Source: Lachnospiraceae bacterium (lineage in GTDB: Bacteria; Bacillota; Clostridia; Lachnospirales; Anaerotignaceae). Taken from it: a stretch of 5,491 nucleotides of DNA. The notes under the pieces were generated by a model. That model saw nothing but the letters and a program-made list of their open reading frames with translations. It was not told where the DNA came from and made no database searches. A program made the translations under genes and the position numbers. Below are positions 5,389-5,491 of this stretch, piece by piece. The stretch spans positions 1-5,491 of the forward strand of contig JAQVIB010000145.1 in NCBI GenBank assembly GCA_028695945.1, in the 5' to 3' direction. The stretch's first letter is position 1. Every line of letters starts with the position of its first letter.

Positions 5389-5491
5389 TTAGAATAATCC
5401 GCTGATTTTACCGTCAACATCAACATCAATCTTTTCAGCCGCTGGAACTTTAGGAAGACCTGGCATTTTCATAATTGTACCTGTAAGTGCA
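5389..5491 (-). CDS. fhs: Formate-tetrahydrofolate ligase, C-terminal fragment (cut by window edge)
   Basis: Formate-THF ligase (10-formyl-THF synthetase) uses ATP to join formate to tetrahydrofolate in the cytoplasm. Only the last 33 residues and the TAA stop are in the window. They read ALTGTIMKMPGLPKVPAA, then EKIDVDVDGKISGLF at the very end. The MPGLPKVPAA block followed by a short acidic stretch and a G-L-F terminus is the characteristic C-terminus of this family. The frame is open up to the window edge, so the rest of the gene (normally about 555 residues) lies beyond position 5491. It is followed after 20 nt by folD, which fits a clostridial one-carbon operon. The product call rests on the C-terminal motif alone but is distinctive. 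Confidence 0.9.
   Translation of the reverse strand, partial: ALTGTIMKMPGLPKVPAAEKIDVDVDGKISGLF

Overview
The window reads as a piece of an A/T-rich Clostridia (Firmicutes) chromosome. The reasons are strong AGGAGG-type ribosome binding sites, the content and order of the folate genes, and ABC-2 proteins of the kind common in gut and anaerobic clostridia. Family or genus cannot be fixed from the sequence. Every gene I accept is on the minus strand, so transcription runs from high to low coordinates.

Upstream half (about 5491 down to 3018): a folate one-carbon module. The 3' end of fhs (formate-tetrahydrofolate ligase) is followed after 20 nt by folD (methylene-THF dehydrogenase). A 237-nt structured leader ending in an intrinsic-terminator hairpin comes next. 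Then come folT (S-component of an ECF folate importer), a second terminator-like hairpin, and fchA (methenyl-THF cyclohydrolase / formimino-THF cyclodeaminase family). Together these activate formate as 10-formyl-THF, interconvert it with methenyl- and methylene-THF, and import folate. The FolD lacks the catalytic Lys and Gln needed for cyclohydrolase activity, and FchA sits in the same cluster to supply that step, so the two look like a split of the usual bifunctional enzyme.

Middle (about 3017 to 2681): non-coding. It holds a 148-bp palindrome-rich element with imperfect terminal inverted repeats (2857-3004), which looks inserted between fchA and its rho-independent terminator (2811-2840). 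Beyond that are an inverted repeat and a TATAAT promoter for the next operon.

Downstream half (2659 down to 1): a tightly packed GldA/GldF/GldG-like ABC-2 exporter operon, made of an ATPase with an unusual acidic tail, a permease, and an auxiliary GldG-like protein. The GldG-like frame stops at codon 238, but in-frame sequence that still resembles the family continues to the window edge. This points to a nonsense mutation, or less likely a sequencing error.

The best candidates for something undescribed are the folT leader RNA, which matches no riboswitch class I can recall, and the dispersed-repeat-like palindromic element.
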